A stretch of DNA of 64,000 bases from Saxidomus purpurata (taxonomy: Eukaryota > Mollusca > Bivalvia > Venerida > Veneridae). A program made the translations under genes and the position numbers. Positions 35,346 to 49,425 of this stretch are shown here, piece by piece. The notes below the pieces were generated by a model. That model had not been told where the DNA came from. It saw nothing but the letters and a program-made list of their open reading frames with translations, and made no database searches. Within the stretch, counting starts at the first letter, position 1; the number at the start of each line of letters is the position of its first letter. The stretch is taken from NCBI GenBank assembly GCA_022818135.1, contig JAFMSR010000018.1:6298049-6362048 (forward strand), given 5' to 3'.

Positions 35346-36313
35346 GTAAACAAACTATAAATTATTCATTGTTTATTGACCATCATCTTCACTGGCAGTA
35401 ACTGGTCAGAAACAGACAGTACATGCAGAGCTGTAAATAGAAATTTCTCTAACAGATTTATTTTTTAAATAAACATATTGATGTGGGTATTCATTTTCTA
35501 AGTTGGAGCATTTTCAATCCTTTTATTAAATGGTTTTCAGACAAAAATTGATTAAAAGTTGATTTTCGTTTTTGCTATTCAATCTTCAATGCTGATTTCA
35601 ACAGAATTCAAGATGGCTGCAGTTTTCGTTTTCAAGACACTAAACATATGAAAGTATCAGCCAATTGGAAGCTCAGATTTCTCAACAGCCAATCATTTGT
35701 CAGCAATCTTTTATTTAACCGGTCCAATAAATGATATTGACCCTGTGTTTGTTTTGTTATTGGCCCTGTCTTTCAATTTCATGATACCTCTTCCTATTTT
35801 ATTACGTCGGGTAGTTAAAGAATATTAGAGCCAATAAACAATAGTTACTTAATAAATGTTGTTATTGAATATAACAATTATCGCAGTAGTGTTATTACTT
35901 CAGTGCATATAATAGTCGAGCACACTAATTTTAAGAAGAGATGCGAAGCACACTGCGCTGTCATTGTTTCAGTTTACTTAATATTCTTGTTTAGTATAAT
36001 CTGAAAATATGCAGATTGGGACCTTCGAGATAATCCAAAATGGATTCGTCCGAGAGATCGTTGCAAACGTATACCATTACAACGGAAGGGTCCGCATTGA
36101 AGTGGGTGTGGTTTAGAACAAATCAAAGAATTGCGTAGTTCTTTCTATTAATCATAATAATTATGTGAGGTTTTCACGAAAGTCTATAGCCTAGTTTGGA
36201 TAATGTGACAGTGACGTAACAGATATATGTGTACACAAAAGTTCACAATCATTGCGTATCCAGGTTGATAGGAAAGGGTTATAGGCTTTAAAATACATGA
36301 ATATTCGATCGAA

Positions 36314-36388
36314 CGGTGTGTTGGCGCAGTGGGTAGGGCGCTGGGTGTCTACAAATAAAGATTTTAAGGACTGGATCGATCCTCACCG
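36314..36388 (+). repeat. tRNA-like SINE head
   Basis: Contains 'ttggcgcagtgggtagggcg' (A box) and 'ctggatcgatcctcacc' (B box). The acceptor-stem ends pair poorly, so a functional tRNA is unlikely. Confidence 0.45.
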
Positions 36389-38592
36389 AAGCTTAATATT
36401 TATTTCTATTGAATTGTTTCAGTATTACTTCAAATAAAATTTAAATTGTGTAGATATATGTTTTTTCAATCTTTTTAAACAAACAATGAACATTAAATGA
36501 AAGTAAAAATACTAAAACTTTGAAAGATTCGATAACCATTTCAACCACAAGCATTTCGTGCTTACTGGCATCTCGTGTAGTGGAATATGTACATTGAACT
36601 AGTATTACCAAAATTACGATTATGAGTCCAAGACCTACTGCACTATAGTGACAGCGACTGTATACAATGTACAATATAATATATATTGACATTGATTACA
36701 CCTAGTGCTCTCCCTTGGAATAAGATAACGTGTTAGGCGATAAAAGTAGACTCTTCTGTTACGTCATTGTAAAATTATCCTAACCGGACAGTGTCTCTGT
36801 CATTCTTTATAAAACTTGTTCAAGCGCAAGATATTTGTAGGATGATAGTAAAGTCACTACTTCGACTAGTCAACGATTGCTTTAAAATGACTGTACATCT
36901 TGTAACTTGATATAATTTCTTTTAACAAATGATATCTTATGCATCTGAAATCTCTCTTACAAGGTTATGTTTTGTTAATGTGCTTTGTTATTTAGTTGGC
37001 AAATAGCTTACATAGCTAATGTTTATTGTTAAAACTTTAAATAAAGTTTATTTTGTATCGTATATCTTGATTTCATTCAAGATTAAAGATGCATTGCTGG
37101 CTTTTCAACCGCCTACATATCTCTATGTAAGCCCGATATGTAAGATGGTGTAACAAATGGTTTAAAATTGTTACTGTATGGTTTATTCAAAATTACACAC
37201 CTTTAGATAAACAGGATGGGGAACTTTATAATTGTATTTTTCTACAGAGAAACGAACTAGAAGTCAGGTTAGACTTATCATGAACGAATGTTCTATGGAA
37301 CAATCATATGAGCAAAACTTGAAAAAGTCAGAAAAGACATCCTACTTAGAAATGAAATGATAATAAAATAAAGTTTTGAACAATTTATCATTGAACTAAA
37401 AATAAGATCCTCACTAATTAGTAAAACAGGAAAGCAAAAGCGCACCCAATCAGGAAAAATTCAAGTTCAATGTCTAAAAGTAAACATGCAATTTTAATCT
37501 TTATAAACTAAACAATTTTATTCGAGTATTGATTATTTTATAGAATTCACAAAACTATCAAAGTACTTTCGCGTTCCTTTGACCTGGTTCAAGAATTGCG
37601 TATATACGAGGGGTGATCTAGAATTAATCGGACTGTCGCTAGATTTCTTCAATATTAAATAATATTTTGATTTGATATTTGGTACACAAAAACTTTAGTT
37701 CGTCATACAAGTTCTCAAATAATGATAATTTTCTCAAAAGCATGAAAATCAATTTCCAGCGTAACCGACTTACAGCTAAACGGGGAAAGCATTACTAAAA
37801 ATGTCAGTTGTGAACAATTGTTCTATAAAATTAAAAAAACAAAAATAGCGATGTCAAAATCACAGAAATTGATAAAAAAAGACACCTGCAGAATAAACCC
37901 AGCCCCAGCGAAGAAACTCAGTGCATGTTGTTGAAAAATGTACACATTTTTGGAATGAGGGGAGAGAGTGAAAGTCCAGTTTTTTTTCTTATTTAGTTCA
38001 CAATTTTAAAGATTTTTCTTTGTTTTTGTTTTTAAGTACATATGGCAAATTTAGATCTATGTTCCTATATGCTTAACATTTAATACTTTTTTAAAAATTA
38101 CTGTTCTAACAAATTTACCTGAAATATGGCCAATGTTTAATCTGTCACTACAAATGTATGTGACAACACTAGAATTTGAAATGATTACATTTACGGATAA
38201 GTTTTTATGTATTTGTTTCATCTTGTTTGCTGTGAGTTTGGTTGTACACTTAGAAGCTACTTTCAAATCCATTGATTACATATGTACCGCTCACTGAAAA
38301 CGATACTTGATTCGCCCAACCTGTGGTTTTCCGACGCAGAAACAGGCAGTTGTTTGAACAACCTAAATTTCTAAAACATATATATCCAAACTTGAGTTGG
38401 TGAAACTGTTTTTCATAGTAATTTATATCAAGACACTTCTCAAAATAATGTTCTAGCGTTGAGAAGATTTTCTTAGTAGTACAACTTAAACACGTTCGAA
38501 GTTCGACGAAAGAGGTAAAAATACATAGCAAATCTGACATAATATTTGCTTTTAAGTGATTATTTTGTAATAAAATTCGTCATCCATTACAG

Positions 38593-40024
38593 TGACTGTG
38601 CTGAAACACAACATTTGCCTGACGCAGCTAAAGGGATCAAGACCAGCAACGAGTACGAAATTATCAAGAAAGAAACTAAACGTTTCCTTTCAGATGTTAA
38701 AAAAGCAGAAGCTGGCAGGGCAGAAGACATATCTCGCATTGCTAGGGAAAAGAATGAGGCTCTGAAAAGTATCGCTAGCTTTCGTAAGAAAGTCAACAAG
38801 TACTTTGACGATTTGGAGCAGAAAAGTCGGATTGAGCTTAATTTGAAAGAAACAACCATCGTCAGTAGTTTGGAGCAAGAAAGAAAATTTCTCAATAAGG
38901 CGAAGAAAAAGGCTGAAGACATCCTAAAACAGCTCGATTCATTCAAGGGAGATAATGAATGCGAACTGTTTTTCCATGTCAAAACAGGCGAAAGCTTCGT
39001 TAATGAATCCACAAAACAAGTCCACAGAATTTCAGCCGCCGCCACTGGGTCTATATATTTCAAATTAAACGCTAGTATTGAAAAATATATTAGCTCGATA
39101 GCTTCGATTGGATCTATTGCCACACACGTGTCCTTAGCACGAAACGTAAGATTGGCACAATCGACTATGTCACCTTTGCCACGTGTTCTTTCCGGTCCTT
39201 TGGATCATTTTGCTGTATACGAAACACAACTGTTCGGGAAGTTCAATGTACTTGACAAGTCTGACACGGTGCCGTGTGACATACATGACATATGTCAGGT
39301 ATCAGATGGGAAAATACTTATAACCGATATAAGTAATAATACATTAAAGCTACTTGATCAGTCATACAAATTGATTGATACCATACAGTTACCAGATAAC
39401 CCAGCATACGTGTGTGCTCTAGGCTCTGGTGAAGCTGTAAGGTCTGTGGAAAAGGAAATTGAATTTGTTTCTTTGAGAAAAAAGTTGTCTATTACAAAAT
39501 CAGTAAAAACAGGAAGTGACTGCAGAGGTATGGTGTACACAAATGATAAATTATATATTTGTTGTGGCGTTCCTTCCAAGGCTACAGCTGGCTATTTAGA
39601 AGTATATAACAACGCTGGACAACTACAAGATTCTATCCCGCGTGCACCACATCGCTTAACAGCAGTACCAAGGCGTATCACAGTCAGTGACGACGGTCGG
39701 CATCTTTTTGTTAGCAGCTTTCACACTGAAAATATAACAATGTTGGATCTCGCTGGAAATGTGGTCAACACATTCAGCTGCAATGAGCTAAGATTCCCTA
39801 CTGGAATGAGCACAGACGGTACAGGGCAAGTGTTTGTTTGCGGGCTTCAAAGTAACACAGTTATACAATTTTCACCTAAACAGCAAAAATTTGAAGTGAT
39901 CCTAACAAAAGCAGATGGTGTTTTGAAACCGAAAAAAGTATTTTACGATAGGAGGATGTCGCGACTGTTAGTTTCCTGTGACAATTCAAATGAATTATTG
40001 GCATTTACCTGTAAACTGAAATAG
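38593..40024 (+). CDS. TRIM-like gene A, exon 2: coiled coil and beta-propeller
   Basis: The acceptor 'catccattacag' is at 38592. The exon continues the phase-2 codon of exon 1 and ends at TAG 40022-40024, giving about 593 residues for the joined protein. Residues about 117-135 (SDCAETQHLPDAAKGIK) are the usual linker after B-box 2. A coiled coil follows to about residue 245 (EIIKKETKRFLSDVKK, KKKAEDILKQLDS). The last ~260 residues form an NHL-like propeller with repeated blades such as DICQVSDGKILITD, LKLLDQSYKLIDTI, GMSTDGTGQVFVCG and RRMSRLLVSCDNS. The frame is intact. The intron to exon 1 would be 16.5 kb, of which 12.6 kb is the mobile insertion. Confidence 0.8.
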
Positions 40025-40056
40025 AAAGACATATAACATTATAAACAATGTAAATA

Positions 40057-43000
40057 TTGATCAATTTTTTTTTATTTAATAATTAGAGTTTAGTGCTAAA
40101 TATGTCAGTTGTATGCAATTGTTCTATACAATTCTAACACTTTCGCGGTTTACAGAGAAATTGTGTGTGATAATTAGTATTATTTAGTTAGTATGTTAGT
40201 ATTGTTTATGCAAAAGACTACGTACTTTGTTCTTTTTGCCTGTTATTACATAATGTTGTATATAACTAATATAAAATAAGGCACTGCGTAGAATGTGGAC
40301 TTACAGTACGCCTGAACACGACTAAGAACTGACTGATATGGCCCTTACCTAAGAAGTGATCTAGTGGCACCTACCTAAAGCCTCTCCTATGACTAGCTGT
40401 CAAATTGTTTTCAATATAAAAACAATGATTATTTATGTTACCCTCAGATTTTACTGCTTATACATTAACTACTGATAGGAAAATTTACTAGATTTCCACA
40501 GTAGTACATAGCCGGTATTCTCACATTGTATTGTTATGATTTGTGAGGTAAGAAAGCAACCAATAAATGTGGTGCTTGGTAGGCCAACATATGTCTCGGT
40601 AATGGATTATTGTATTTAATTCAATACTTCAAATTTGAAGGGTGTAAAGGAATTTGTAATTGTAAATAAGCAGAGTTTTGTATCTTGATTTTTTATGGAC
40701 TATGTGGGAAATCTGAATTGGATACTAACAGGGAAAGTCAGATTTTGAAAGATTACATCTTTAATAAGACTGTTAAGTTTTTCTGACTTAATTTATTTTA
40801 TGACATTATCAATAGTTCTGCCAATTCAGCATATTGTATTATACATTAAGCTTATGTATTTCCATTTCATTCATCACATTTCTCTTTTTCATATTTATGT
40901 ATTTCTATAAAACTATTTCTCTTACTGTTTGATGTAAGTCTACTTTCCAATCAAATTAATCAAGAAACACAATAGCACTTTTCACACATGCTTAGTCAAT
41001 TACCAATATTTTTCAATGAGAAACCGATGAAATGACGAGGGTTGAAAAATGTAGAGTGAAAATAAATACAAGATCTTGTGTCTGGTATAAGAAGCAACTT
41101 GTTAGGGATTCTCTATACAAAGTTTCTTATATATGCAGAATGTTCGGATGCAATCGGTCTCACATAGTCATGTATCAAAGTAATAAAAAATATTTTATCA
41201 ACTAAATACACATTATACACCAAAGAAAGTCGGATCGGGATTCCATATGTATCAGGCACAATAGGCCTGGGTTGCTCTTACCAGCTGAGCTCTATATGCT
41301 TCTCCAACACGTATTACCAAACGTTCTACTCCAAGACGTATTATCAAAGGTCTCTTCTCCAAGACGAATTATCAAATGTCTATAAGTCAAATAGTAATTG
41401 AAATAGGTCTTTCACTTCTGACACTTCACCGCTGCATTTCTGATTAACAGTGATATCTGCAACGGTTTTCTCTATTTCTTTATCTGAAACTGTAATTGAT
41501 TTCTGCCTCTGTTTTTCTTAATACAATCGTTGTGCAATCGTGGCCAGTGATCATGTCATTCTTATCACGATAATTTCAGATCAAAGCTCTTTGTTCAACA
41601 CGTATCTTAGTTGCTTATCATCTGACCGATTTAGCATCTTTGCTTGATTTGTTACATATCATTGATTGATTGGCTTATGTTTGCAATACAAAATGTAATG
41701 TATATCTTCAGTGTTCTCTATATTTTAAAATCAAAAGGTAAGCTTTATCAAACGTTGCAATTAATATTGATTATGTAGTGTTTCTATGCGTAAACATCAA
41801 ACTTAACATTCGTTAAAACCAACCACATTTCATCTGCAGGAATTTGCCGGTACACTTGTACAGCTGCGTGAACTGAGTCAGTGTTGATAGTTTGTTGCCC
41901 AAGGAAACATCAAAATTTCGGCTGGGGACATTGAACCTCGCACCCTGCCTTCTTACGAAAACGATCGTGACCACTAGCCCACTGAGTCTACTCAAATATA
42001 CTCTCTTATTTGTCTGTCACTTATTTGACATGCATTCATGTTATAAGTCTCCAAAACACCATTTTTATTTCCCTCATATGCCCTTCTAATGCAAAGTAAC
42101 ATTTGTTCCTCATTAAGTATTTTTCTATATTACGAATGCCTCAGCCTGCCTAGAGTTTTAAAGTAGGCATCCACCTTGATTTTATCCCTACGGAGGCTAA
42201 GCAGTTTGGGTGAGTGAAGATATGGCTTAACATAATATTCCCGTATGCATCCACTTATTTTCAGGCAACCAGCAATCAAATGCATAGTGTAGGTCCGCAT
42301 GTTCATAGCCTGCTTCCGGTTCTCACCTATTTAGCATACTTGTATTGTGTCAGCATTGTCGATTTAAAGGGGCATACCCTACAAATGGCAGATTATTTAT
42401 AAAATACATGATAAATACATTTTGTTAATTAATTTTACAAGAAGAGAACATATATATACAAGTATTTTTTTTCGTAAACCAAAAAGGCCATTATATTGAT
42501 CTTCTATAAGACATATATATCCTGTGAAAGTTATAAACAACTGTGAATGCTTCAATCCGCGTTATTTCGGAAATTTTCTAATTTTACAGTTTGAAAAAGG
42601 CACACTTTTTAATAGGTGTAAACTTAGTTCACATAAAATATAAAAAAATGTCAATAATCTCAAAGTTCAAGCCAAATATTACAGTATTGTCTTCATTAAC
42701 AGTTCTTTAACATTTTTTTGTGTGTAGAGAACGATTAAAAAAAATCACATTATATGCACAAAGAAGGCATTGTACTTCTTAAAAAATATTTTATGTATAC
42801 TTAGCCAATTTCAAACACTTAGGTATACTTATTTGCTTGTTGTAGGGAATGTACCTTCTAAATGTATGGTAAACGTGTAGTCACAGCCGCATAAAGTATT
42901 AAACATGCTTCCATTGATAATATAGTTACAACACACGACAAAATAATGCCTGACTTATTTTACCGTTAGTATCATCCACTGTGAAGAAAAGTAGTAAATT

Positions 43001-43106
43001 TTGCTACATCTAAAAAAGGGAAATTATTCATTGTACGACAGAGTGAATATTGATAAAAATCGTCACATGACAATATTAAAGATACTTGACAATATCTTTA
43101 AACAAT
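40057..43106. repeat. TRIM-array flank, unit 2
   Basis: Collinear with 18949-21696, with about 360 bp extra at 40137-40497. tRNA-like heads (minus) lie at about 41220-41300 and 41918-41985. Ends at the ATG of the pseudo-exon. Confidence 0.85.
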
Positions 43107-43456
43107 ATGGCAACCGGTGGTGATTTATCAAGGACGTTAGAGGGCGGACATGAACCGTTCTATGATTTTTCATGTTCTCTGTGTGAGGGGCAAGGAAAAC
43201 ATGTGGAGGCTAATAAATACTGTTAGGAATGTTTCGTTTACATGTGTGACAAGTGTGTGAGAACAATACACAATAGGATTCCTCTCAACATGAGACACAA
43301 ACTGTTGGATCAAGGGCAGTTACCGACCGCGAGGCAATCCGTACTGAAGTCTTTTCCTACAAAGCGATGTTTGAGGCACCCTGGCGAACTCATGAATATC
43401 TTTTGTGGAAACCATGATGTCGTCTGCTGCAGCGCCTGTAAGGCGTTAGATCACAG
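43107..43456 (+). pseudogene. third copy of TRIM-like exon 1, nonsense-mutated
   Basis: Same 350-nt length, ATG and GTAACC donor as the exons at 21697 and 45075. Codon 40 is TAG (43224-43226) where both paralogs have GAG, so the first B-box is cut after NKYC. No coiled-coil/propeller exon lies between it and the next exon 1 at 45075. It is therefore an orphan, probably left by a partial tandem duplication. It could still serve as an alternative 5' exon only if translation began downstream. Confidence 0.8.
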
Positions 43457-44032
43457 GTAACCAAATGTATAATGTTTAAATCACTTACATGTATATCAAG
43501 ATTAAAATACTTTTAGAGAAATGAAATGTTTGTTTGCACTCTACAAATGTATTGGCAAAATTTCTACTCGCAAATATGATCATGGTATGTTTCAGATTGT
43601 GAAGATAAATATCAGTTATTTCAGTTGGCTCGTAGAAAGTATTGTTGATGTATTCATCAGCACTGAAATGACGTCTGATCAGTGTCAAATGTCACCTACG
43701 TTTACGATTTAGGTGAAACATCTCGTATATGTACGGTCTCGGGCAAAAGTCAGTTTATATATTTATGACGTACGATTAGGGTCAGGAGTATTATTTGGTA
43801 GGTTGCAACTAAATTGATATGTGAAAACGTGTGATAGATGAACGGTTTAGGTTTCTTCTTATGTATTAAGTAGGTACTTAATGATGTACTACCATTATGT
43901 TACATATTTAGTATTATTACACTACATGCATTGTCAACATGGCCAAGCAAAAGGAGAGACATATACTAAGTAAAAAAGAGTGAAAAAAACAGATAGAGAA
44001 CTTTAATTTATCTATAGTATATGTTATTAAAT

Positions 44033-44151
44033 GAGTGATTTGATAGTTGCCCTGTTATTTGTCCGAGGGCATTCGTATTGGCCCGAGACCCCAGGGCGAG
44101 GGCCAATACGAGTGCCAGAGGACAAATGATAGGGCCTATATCAAATCACTC
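44033..44151. repeat. MITE-like hairpin, complete copy
   Basis: 119-bp fold-back with ends 'gagtgatttgatag' and 'ctatatcaaatcactc', a near-perfect stem, and a loop around 'gagaccccagggcgag'. It is orthologous in position to the copy at 35231, so it predates the duplication. Confidence 0.75.
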
Positions 44152-44247
44152 ATGTAATGATAATTTCATTAAATAACTAAACAATTTATAGATTAGTCAT
44201 TGTTAATTGACCATCATCTTCACTGGCAGTAACTTGTCAGAAACAGA

Positions 44248-44279
44248 TGTTCCTTTAATTGTTCGTTTTGTCCTCGTGT
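44248..44279 (+). mobile_element. 32-bp retroelement fragment at a duplication junction
   Basis: Identical to 57892-57923 (and the reverse complement of 51612-51643) in the 3' region of the reverse-transcriptase element. It lies exactly between unit 2 (ending 'gtcagaaacaga') and the start of unit 3 ('gatgcacgataatttcag', equivalent to 20125). Confidence 0.7.
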
Positions 44280-45074
44280 CTTAGAAAATGATGCACGATA
44301 ATTTCAGATCCAAGGACTTTGTTCAACACTTGTCTTAGTTGCTTATCATCTGACCGATTTAGCATCTTTGCTTGGAGGAACAACTCCTCTAATCATGATT
44401 TGTAACATATTATTGAGTGATTAGCTTCTGTTTGCAATAAAAAATATAAAGTTTCTTCAGTGGTCCTTATATTTTAAAATCAAAAGGTAAGTTCTATTTA
44501 ACATTGCAATTAATATTGATTATGTAGTGTTTCTACGCATCAACCCTAAACTTAAAACTCGTTAAAACCAACCACATTTCACCTACAGAAATTTGCCGGT
44601 ACACTTTATAGCTGGGTGAACCGAGGCAGTGGTGATAGTTTCTTACCCAAGGAAACATAAACATTTCGGCTGTGGAAATTGAGCCTCAGAACCTGCTTTC
44701 TTACGAAAACGATCGTGACCACTAGCCCACTGGGTCAACTCAAATATACTCATTAATTTGTCTGTCACTTATTTAACATGTATATTTAGCCCATTTCAAA
44801 AACAGGTATACTAGTTTGCTTGTTGTAGGGAATGCCCCTTCTAAATATATGGTAAACGTGTAGTTACAGCCGCATAAAATATTAAACATGGTTCCATTGA
44901 TAATATATTTACAACACACGACAAATAATGCTTGACTTGTTTTGCCGCTAGTATCATCCGGTGTAAAGAAAAGTAGTAAATTTTTTTACATCTAAAAGTT
45001 TTACGACTGAGTGAATATTGATAAATATCGTCACATGACAGTATTCAAGATACCTGACAATATATTTTCACAAT
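44280..45074. repeat. TRIM-array flank, unit 3 (shortened)
   Basis: Matches 20125-20610 and then 21380-21696 of unit 1, with the middle part missing. Leads into exon 1 of gene B. A tRNA-like head (minus) lies near 44672-44745. Confidence 0.75.
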
Positions 45075-45424
45075 ATGGCAACCGGTGGTGATTTATCTAG
45101 GACGTTAGAGGGCGGACATGAACCATTCTATGATTTTCCGTGTTCTCTGTGTGAGGGGCAAGGGAAACACGTGGAGGCTAATAAATACTGTGAGGAATGT
45201 TTCGTTTATATGTGTGACAAATGTCTGAGCACAATACACAATAGGATTCCTCTCAACATGAGACACACACTTTTGGATCAAGGGCAGTTCCCTACCGCGA
45301 GGCAGTCCACATTGAAGTCTTTTCCTACAAAGCGATGTTTTAGGCACCCTGGCGAACTCATGAATATATTTTGTGGAAACCATGATGTCGTCTGCTGCAG
45401 CGTCTGTAAGGCTTTTGATCACAG
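45075..45424 (+). CDS. TRIM-like gene B, exon 1: two B-box zinc fingers
   Basis: 350 nt with the same ATG context and GTAACC donor as gene A. The encoded 116 residues are nearly identical to gene A. Differences include CDKCLSTIHN, MRHTLLDQ and CCSVCKAFDH. All zinc ligands of both B-boxes are kept. It splices in phase 2 to 49426. Confidence 0.82.
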
Positions 45425-48400
45425 GTAACCACATGTGTAATGTTTTACATGCAATCACTTATATCAAGATCATAATATTTTAGGGAAATGAAATTTAAAT
45501 GTATTAACCCTATAAATTCTAAAAGGTTTGAGCAAACGTTTCTACTCGTTTGAGGCGATTATGATAAGTATTAGCTTGTCAAGATAAATATCAGTTATTT
45601 CTGTATTTTCGTAAATTTAAGTAGGTCATGTCATTGTATGCTTTAAAGTTCGTATAGATTTATGACGTACGTGTTATTTAATACTTTTCAACTAAATAGG
45701 TATGTGAAAACGTGTGATTTGATGAGCAATTTAGGCTGATCTTCGTATGGATTAAGTACATGTAGATACTAACTAAATGATTTACTGCCATTATATTACA
45801 TTTTTAGTATTATTACACTACAAGCATTGTCAACATGGACAAGTTAAATGAGGAAATTACAGAGTAAAAAATGAGTGAAAAATAGTCAAATACATACTTT
45901 AAAGTTATTTACAGTATAGATGTTGTTTTTAATCGCAATATTTTTATTACTACAGTGCATATTATATTCGAGCTCTGTGAAGGAACTCGTTTTTTAAATA
46001 AATAACCCACTGCGCTGTCATTGTTTCAGTTTATTTACTATTCTTTTGGTATAATTTAAAAATATGCAGAATGGGTACTCGTGATCATCCAAAAAGGATT
46101 TGTCTGAGTGATCGTTGCAAACGTATACCATTACAACGCAAGGGTCCGTATTAATTAAAATGTGAGTTGTTTAGTGCAAATTAAAGAATTACGTAGTATT
46201 TTCTACTATAGTTATGCGAGGCTTTCATGCGTTTTTATTGTTATTCTTTTCTTTTAAACTTGTTGAAGCGAAGCACTTCCTTGTCAGCGATCTAAATTGG
46301 CAACTCGCGAGTAATTCCTCAGTGCAGCTGTAACTTGATTCCTCTAAACTGCCTGTCAATTAAACTGGAGGTTGGTAAAAATAGCACAAGGAGTGAATGA
46401 ATCACAATAGCAAGCAGACGATTTTAGCTCTTGCGCTGACTAGGGGCTTCTTTACGTTTCTTATATTTTGTATATATGACTGAGGTTTTTGGAATCAGAA
46501 TTTTTATCCACCTCCTGAATGATTGCCTCTCCCTTTCTTTTTATCCCAGAATTTCATTAATATTATCCCCTTTTAGAAAATTTAAAGATAAATGCTACAT
46601 TTCACACCACCATGGTCAAATTTTAAACACGGCCTGATTTGATGCAATTTCGTACAATTTAAATACATTGTGGTAAAATGAATATGTCAGCACCCAATTA
46701 AGATAGAGTCACAAAATTAATTGGTAATCAAATGCCATCAGCACGCAGGTCTGGTATATGTACTTTTTAAAGACACAACTTCTAGACATGAAACTTGTGT
46801 CAGAAAAAGGTGGGAAATTATCACAACAGTTTAAATCACAATACAATGTACATGCATGTAGTTGTTAAAAAATAAAGTTCATGTTAAAAGCATTGCAGAA
46901 AATGTGCATAAGAAAAAGACATGTATAGCTTATATCAAAGGAGCTATGTGTGTTAGTTTTAATGTTCTTGACACAGATTTGAAAATTCATAGTGATGATA
47001 ACACGATATGATGTTAATTGTAGACTATCAAGGAATAAAATGAAAAAAAAAAAAAAAAAACTAAAATCAAAGTTAAATTAATCTAAAAGCCTCATTCTTG
47101 GTAAATAATGGATCTTAATATATAATGAGCCAGGATGGTATTAACTGATCCTGCAGGTGCAATCCTTGCAGTGGTTTAGTAGGAGGATTCTTCGTCTAAG
47201 TCTAAGTCACATAAACATTATGTTTAATCTATACCAACACTGTTTATATTTTGCCTTGTAAACCCATGGGTTTGACTAAGAAACAGAAGACTACTTGAAC
47301 CCGGAAAGGGTATCATATAACTTAAGATTATTAGAGAAAATATTGAACTACACTATAGACATAAGGAGCTTTTTGAGTAACGTATAGACGAATGGGGGAA
47401 GAAGAAAACATATTGAACTGCAACATTGTGCAGGGGAAGTTATGTCCTACTGTGTACTTTTGCAAGTTAGACATTACAAAACTAAAAGCGTCCATACTGA
47501 CTACTCGAAAAACATATGGCAAGTTAAACAGATTTCTGCACAAAGACATATTATAATTATAAGTGTTATCTGCTGACTTTTAACTTACTTATATAGGTCT
47601 TGAATAACTTAATGATTCAGTCTAATGAAGGATATTCTCATTTTATGGAAATAAACTTTCATCAAAGTTAGCAAACTGTTTTTGTTCTGTGTGCCACTAC
47701 CCTCAAGTGTATAAACATCACCACGTGGCTTTGTTTACAAACACAGTTTATCAGCAATTAGCAGCACCTCCCGGGAATTTCAAATCTGAGATCGTCTTTT
47801 TGACAGGTTGATTTTTTTCATAAAGTCACTTAAAGAAGTGATATGAAATTAAGATATATGGATAAACTGTTTTAAAATGGCACAGTTTACCTTTGCAGCA
47901 AACTTCAAAGGAAACAGTTCTGTATTTTGTAAGAATTTCTATAAAAGAGTCTCTGATCTAAGACATGTTTGAAATTATTGAAAAACCTGCTCAAGCGCCA
48001 TCAAGTGGTTTATATAGTCTAGTTACCCCTTTAAACTTATTCATTTACATTCAATATGAAAGCTGTAAGGTCGACTTTTCAGCCGGGTAAACCCGATATG
48101 TAAGATATTTTAACAAGTTGTTTAAAGTTTGTCATTGTATGATGCGCCTTAAGAAAAGCCGGATGTTAATTATGCTTCATAATTGTATTTTTCTATAGAG
48201 AAACGAACTGGAAGTCATACTAGTCGGGCAGTTTAAGGTTATTCATCCTCATACATCAGTGGTTTACCAAGGTTTCAGACAAACATGAACTTATATAATG
48301 AGTGCTATTGATGACGATAATGAGGCTTATTATGAAAATGAACAAATGTTCTTTCGAGCAACGATCATATGAGCAAAACTTGAAAAAGTCAGACAAGGCA

Positions 48401-49425
48401 CTTTCGCAAATATTTGCTTACTATTTTTTACTTAGAAATGATGATAATAAAGTTTTAAATATGTCATCATTAAACATTCTTACTATTTAATAGCAGAACA
48501 ATATTAAAGAGAAAGTACATCCAAATATTCATTGTAAAGTTGATCATACAGTTTATTTAATCTTTATCAATTACACGTATTAATAATAAGTTATTTGAGG
48601 ATTGTTTATTTTAAAGAATTCATTTAACTGTTAAAATTTCACGTTCTTCTGACCTGGTTCGAAAGTTCGACATGCAAAAAGTCGGCCATTTTAAATGTAA
48701 ACATTGAGACATGTTTGTGGCATTTTTTGCTTATTTTGCTTTCGTTTGGACAATCGGATACTAGATTATATGGTTGAACTAACTATTTCATTGTTAACCG
48801 AAGGCTGTTCAATCTGTGGTTTATCAAAGGGTGCCAGTTAGTTAAACTTTAGGTGTGATCATCACTTCTATTCATTCAGCGACAGTATATTTAACCATTT
48901 ACATACATAAAACCTGTTTTCAAATCGTTTTAAGAAAATCCGCCGAGGCTCTGTCAATGGTCCACATAATTATATCGTTGCTTGATGTATGACAATTATG
49001 TCAACAGTTACTTAATCTCTTAAAGTTTTTACACTGAATTAATTTAGAGGCAACTCAAACATTCATTGAAAACGTATGTACTACTCACTTTATGATGTTA
49101 TAATTGTCTAACGTTTTTTAAACCGATACTTGATTCGTGCAACCTGTAGTTCTCCGACTCAGAAAAAGACAATTGTTTGAATTAGCCAAATTTATAAAAA
49201 CAAATACATTCAAGCTAGAGTTGGTAAAATTGTTTTTCATAGTCATTTATATCAAGACACTTCTCAAAGTAAAGTATTACTGTTGAGAATATTTACATGT
49301 ATAAAGTAGTACAATGTAAACATATTCGAAGTTGGACAAACGTGGTAAAAATAAAAAGGCAGGATATCTGAAATATTATTTCCTTTTAAGCGATTGTTTT
49401 GTAATAAATACGTTATCCATTACAG
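45425..49425. other. intron of TRIM-like gene B
   Basis: 4.0 kb between the donor at 45425 and the acceptor at 49425. Segments match the gene A intron (45940-46170, 48195-48440). It lacks the 12.6-kb insertion. No other gene recognised; an A-run lies at 47043-47060. Confidence 0.65.

Larger units (their letters stand above)
34899..38592. other. rest of gene A intron, paralogous to the gene B intron
   Basis: 34899-35340 matches 43711-44140. 35880-36120 matches 45940-46170, and 37245-37380 matches 48195-48440 in parts. Contains a MITE-like hairpin and one tRNA-like SINE head; no supported gene. Confidence 0.6.

Noticed and set aside
36314..36388. tRNA gene
   Set aside because: A and B boxes are present but the acceptor and anticodon stems do not pair; taken as a SINE head.
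38057..38540. Minus-strand frames upstream of gene A exon 2
   Set aside because: Lie in the intron, no splice logic, and not conserved as frames in the paralogous intron of gene B.
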